From assembly GCF_022024055.1 (NCBI RefSeq), contig NZ_CP091788.1, forward strand, positions 2,046,001 through 2,110,000: a stretch of DNA of 64,000 nt, written 5' to 3'. The DNA is from Prevotella sp. E2-28 (GTDB lineage: Bacteria > Bacteroidota > Bacteroidia > Bacteroidales > Bacteroidaceae). Below the pieces are notes generated by a model. The model had not been told where the DNA came from, searched no databases, and saw only the letters and a list, made by a program, of their open reading frames with translations. Both the position numbers and the translations under genes were made by a program. Numbering within the stretch: position 1 is the stretch's first letter; every line of letters starts with the position of its first letter. This document shows positions 61,331 to 64,000 of this stretch, piece after piece.

Positions 61331-64000
61331 AATCATCACTTTCTTCGCATCTATGATATTGATACCTTGTTGAGGTTTTTCTTGTCGCTTACCGTCAAGA
61401 GAATAGACCTGATGGATATCCTTATCTGATGCAGACATAGACTCGATACTGTTTTCCTTACCCTCCATTGCCTCTTTCACCTCATCGGCACTGAGGGCGT
61501 AATTATATACACGCACATCATCATAATAAGCCGAGATATTCGTATCAGCAGCAAACTGACTGCGACCCAAATAGTTCAGTACGGGATGGAAGTCACTAGG
61601 CTTAATCGTGATACCTGTTGTAGAAGCAACCTCTTCACCATCAATATAAATGGTGGTCTTGTCCTTACCAAGAGTTACTGCCACATGCTTCCACACATAA
61701 CTAGACAGTTTTGAACTGCAGTCAAGCGTCTGCTCATCACCACCATTCTTAATAGCAAAACGCATCTTGCTTGTATAACTATTATAAGGCGTGAGGAACA
61801 TATAATGTTCTGTGTCATTACCAAAATCAAAGATACGCTGCCACTGAGTAGCAGGCGTACGCCAATTGACCCACATGGCAACTGTCAGCTCATCACTATC
61901 GGCAATACGATAAGGCAACTGAGTAAACTGATAAGTCAAAGAGAGTGACTTCTCACCAGTCTTATGGTCTGTAATATACTTGGGCGTAGCAGAAGAAGCC
62001 ATATCCATCATATTATTTGTGGTGTCATAGAGGTTAGCCTCGAAGTCCCACTGGGCAATCATCGCCTGGTCGCTTAACGGAGCCGCTTCTACAATATCAG
62101 AAGCCTCTGAGATATTCTGAGAACGGTCAACAGCCTTTACCTTATATATATAAGAGGTATTAGGCTTACAGGTGTTATCTACAAAATAGGTCTCAGTGAG
62201 CTGACGGGCAATGGTGTTCCAATCTTCAGTACCCTTAGGAGCACGAACAACCATATAGCCTTCAACGTCTTCCTCTGTATTAGCCGTCCACGAAAGGCGG
62301 ACAGAGGCCGACTGTGACTCAGCCAAAAGGCCTGAGGGCTTAGCAGGTGCTATCGTCTCATAGGTCACGTCAACAGGAACGAAACGGAACAGCATACGGT
62401 CGTGGTTACTGCCTGTAAGCTTTGGTGTCTGAATAATATTGGCCATCGTAGAAGAGCCTGCTGATGCCAGATAAAGAGCACTCTCGCGATTGCGTACATA
62501 ATAATAGCCATTGCCCACATACTTCAGATACCACTGCTCGTTGCTGGTAGGACTATCCTGCGTCCAGGCAATAATCTCAGCCTGCTCCTTAGAGTAGTTT
62601 TTCACATTCATGCGGATGTTAGAATTGGCCACAGATTCTATGTCATAGAAACTATAGTCGCCACCAATACGCGGATTACAGGGCTTCACCGTCCACTGCT
62701 GAGTCTGTGCACCTGTATATTTTCCCTGATTGACATTACTGCCACTTGATGTATATTTGACAGCATTTCCATTGAGACCAGAAACCTTATTAATCAGCTT
62801 ATAGACACCATTGATAGGACAAGGAGGAACATTCTCACCCCAAGTAATATCAATCACGCGTTCGGCATTTGTCTGACCATTCTGATAGCCAGTACCTCCA
62901 GGCATCTCCATCACAAACTCGTGTACAGGACCGAAGCCGTCATAATAGACATCGCGCTCGGTAGAGACAAACTGATAAGTAGTGGTCTTTGCCTGACGCT
63001 CGCTAGAACCAACGAAAGCCTTTACGGGGCCATCATCATGACGATAGACGCTAGCTGCTGTCCAGTTATTGCGGTGCTCGCCATAAGCCAGACGCACACC
63101 ATGACGACTAATCTGACAGAACTCACCACGCGCACGGCTATCAAAACCCCACCAAATACCAACATCCATACCATACTCCAGGCCAACCATTGCTTCTCCT
63201 ACATTATGCATCTCGTCTGCATAGCCTGTCTTACCGTCTTTTTCCAACTGTGAGAAGAAACCAGCGAAATTGTCGAACGAGCCAGCCAGCTGATGGGTAT
63301 TACCCCAATCGTAATACTGTTTGCCTGATGTGTACCATTCCAACGCCTTATCATCGTTCAGTGTATTGCCGCCTACCATAGAAATATCAGCGCAACGCGG
63401 ATACTGTTCTTTCAGAATTTTGGCAACCTGCCATTGTTTAGTAGTAGTGGCACCTTCCTCTACAGTCCAATAATCAGGTTCATTGAAAGGAGAAATTCCC
63501 ACCACAGGATGCTTTGTGTTGGCTTGCATCCAATGTACATGACTGTTAATCATTGCGGCCCAATTATTAACATTTGCACTTTTATTCTTAACAAAATACT
63601 CTGGCGGCACCCTGTCAGGATGTTGCTCATTTGGTCCCACTGCCTCTTGGTCGGCTGTAAAGACAAGGGGAAGCGTTGTACTTAACTTATTGAAAATAGT
63701 ATTTCGCTGGCGCATCACATTAATATCAGCAGTACCAAGCACAGAATCATTAGTAAGTGCAACAGAATATCGGAAAGCCGAACGGCCTATGCCAATATTC
63801 TCCTTACCCATATGATTGATACCCTTCAATAAGTTTGACTCGCTAATCCAAGCCTGATCCAAGCCCCATATAGGCTCAAAGCGTTTTCCTTCTGCCGAAA
63901 TAGCGTAAGGAATAGACACATCAGCCTTTGCATAGGCAGGCAGATACATACTTGATGAAGAGCGAACAGGCTCTTGTGAAAAAGCAGTGGTTGCACTAAG
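61325..64000 (-). CDS. Secreted multidomain glycoside hydrolase, 5' end cut by the window
   Basis: The frame is open to the right edge, so at least 891 residues are seen and the true start is outside. The visible N-terminus (LSATTAFSQ) looks like the end of a signal peptide. In order: a TIM-barrel hydrolase (about 30-390) with SPFNEPDYW as probable acid/base site, GH30-like; a ricin-type lectin domain (about 395-520); a fibronectin III domain (about 560-645); a LamG-like domain (about 655-830); and a C-terminal tail VYSLDGKRQ with GINIIDAKKVMIK, resembling a type IX secretion sorting signal. The substrate is unknown. Confidence 0.75.
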   Translation of the reverse strand, partial: LSATTAFSQEPVRSSSSMYLPAYAKADVSIPYAISAEGKRFEPIWGLDQAWISESNLLKGINHMGKENIGIGRSAFRYSVALTNDSVLGTADINVMRQRNTIFNKLSTTLPLVFTADQEAVGPNEQHPDRVPPEYFVKNKSANVNNWAAMINSHVHWMQANTKHPVVGISPFNEPDYWTVEEGATTTKQWQVAKILKEQYPRCADISMVGGNTLNDDKALEWYTSGKQYYDWGNTHQLAGSFDNFAGFFSQLEKDGKTGYADEMHNVGEAMVGLEYGMDVGIWWGFDSRARGEFCQISRHGVRLAYGEHRNNWTAASVYRHDDGPVKAFVGSSERQAKTTTYQFVSTERDVYYDGFGPVHEFVMEMPGGTGYQNGQTNAERVIDITWGENVPPCPINGVYKLINKVSGLNGNAVKYTSSGSNVNQGKYTGAQTQQWTVKPCNPRIGGDYSFYDIESVANSNIRMNVKNYSKEQAEIIAWTQDSPTSNEQWYLKYVGNGYYYVRNRESALYLASAGSSTMANIIQTPKLTGSNHDRMLFRFVPVDVTYETIAPAKPSGLLAESQSASVRLSWTANTEEDVEGYMVVRAPKGTEDWNTIARQLTETYFVDNTCKPNTSYIYKVKAVDRSQNISEASDIVEAAPLSDQAMIAQWDFEANLYDTTNNMMDMASSATPKYITDHKTGEKSLSLTYQFTQLPYRIADSDELTVAMWVNWRTPATQWQRIFDFGNDTEHYMFLTPYNSYTSKMRFAIKNGGDEQTLDCSSKLSSYVWKHVAVTLGKDKTTIYIDGEEVASTTGITIKPSDFHPVLNYLGRSQFAADTNISAYYDDVRVYNYALSADEVKEAMEGKENSIESMSASDKDIHQVYSLDGKRQEKPQQGINIIDAKKVMIK

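Overview
The window is chromosomal DNA from a Bacteroidales bacterium, most likely Prevotella or a close relative. Evidence: Bacteroidetes-type promoters throughout (TTG, about 20 nt, then TAnnTTTG, most often TACCTTTG); propeller-sensor/AraC regulators; a fused nuoCD in a complex I operon without nuoEFG; a BtuB-like TonB receptor; serine palmitoyltransferase; a smalltalk gene; HU-like proteins; and a surface glycanase with a secretion-type C-terminal tail. Many long open frames begin upstream of their own promoter, so several starts are moved downstream here.

Layout. 1-8.4 kb (mostly minus): the start of an FAD/NAD reductase, serS, ribE with an unexplained conserved-looking leader, a membrane sensor/AraC regulator, an MFS transporter, panB and a HAD phosphatase. 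8.4-10.4 kb: rsmG, a metallo-beta-lactamase-fold hydrolase and a LolA-like protein. 10.5-20.7 kb: the complex I operon nuoA-B-CD-H-I-J-K-L-M-N on the minus strand. 20.8-24.5 kb: a BtuB-like receptor facing mntP and an ATP-grasp-like gene, the latter behind a triplicated promoter unit. 25.2-26.3 kb: three small unknown genes.

26.3-33.0 kb is an accessory island: a probable two-hairpin small RNA, an unknown 423-residue protein, an M15 peptidase, a P-loop ATPase of DUF3987 type, a CHC2/TOPRIM primase, an HU-like protein and a smalltalk peptide, separated by tandem nonamers and long inverted repeats. No integrase or transposase was found.

33-34.5 kb: two paralogous beta-barrel proteins. 34.7-41.5 kb: an overlapping operon kdsA-kdsD-regulator-phospholipase D, whose regulator keeps the shape of a hybrid two-component system but has lost the phosphorelay residues. 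41.5-48.7 kb: a TPR protein, a lipoprotein binding protein, radA and a third kinase-less regulator. 48.8-52.4 kb: tRNA-Pro, serine palmitoyltransferase divergent from a lipid kinase, a small Cys-rich membrane protein, tRNA-Cys and an unknown protein. 52.4-57.8 kb: an inverted-repeat element, a second copy of the RNA element found in front of the HU gene, a GH13 enzyme overlapping fabD, pyrB-pyrI and an M48 lipoprotein protease. 57.9-61.3 kb: manC-gmd-fcl for GDP-fucose. 61.3-64 kb: a large secreted glycanase cut by the window edge.

The most interesting signals are: (1) an array of 22-nt hairpin units behind an identically spaced promoter at two loci; (2) a two-hairpin RNA with a conserved loop; (3) three membrane sensor/AraC regulators without working kinase chemistry; (4) repeat-driven promoter architecture (a 48-bp heptamer promoter at two loci, an 83-bp triplicated promoter); and (5) tandem nonamers that have entered a primase reading frame. 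All assignments rest on reading the sequence; no database search was run.
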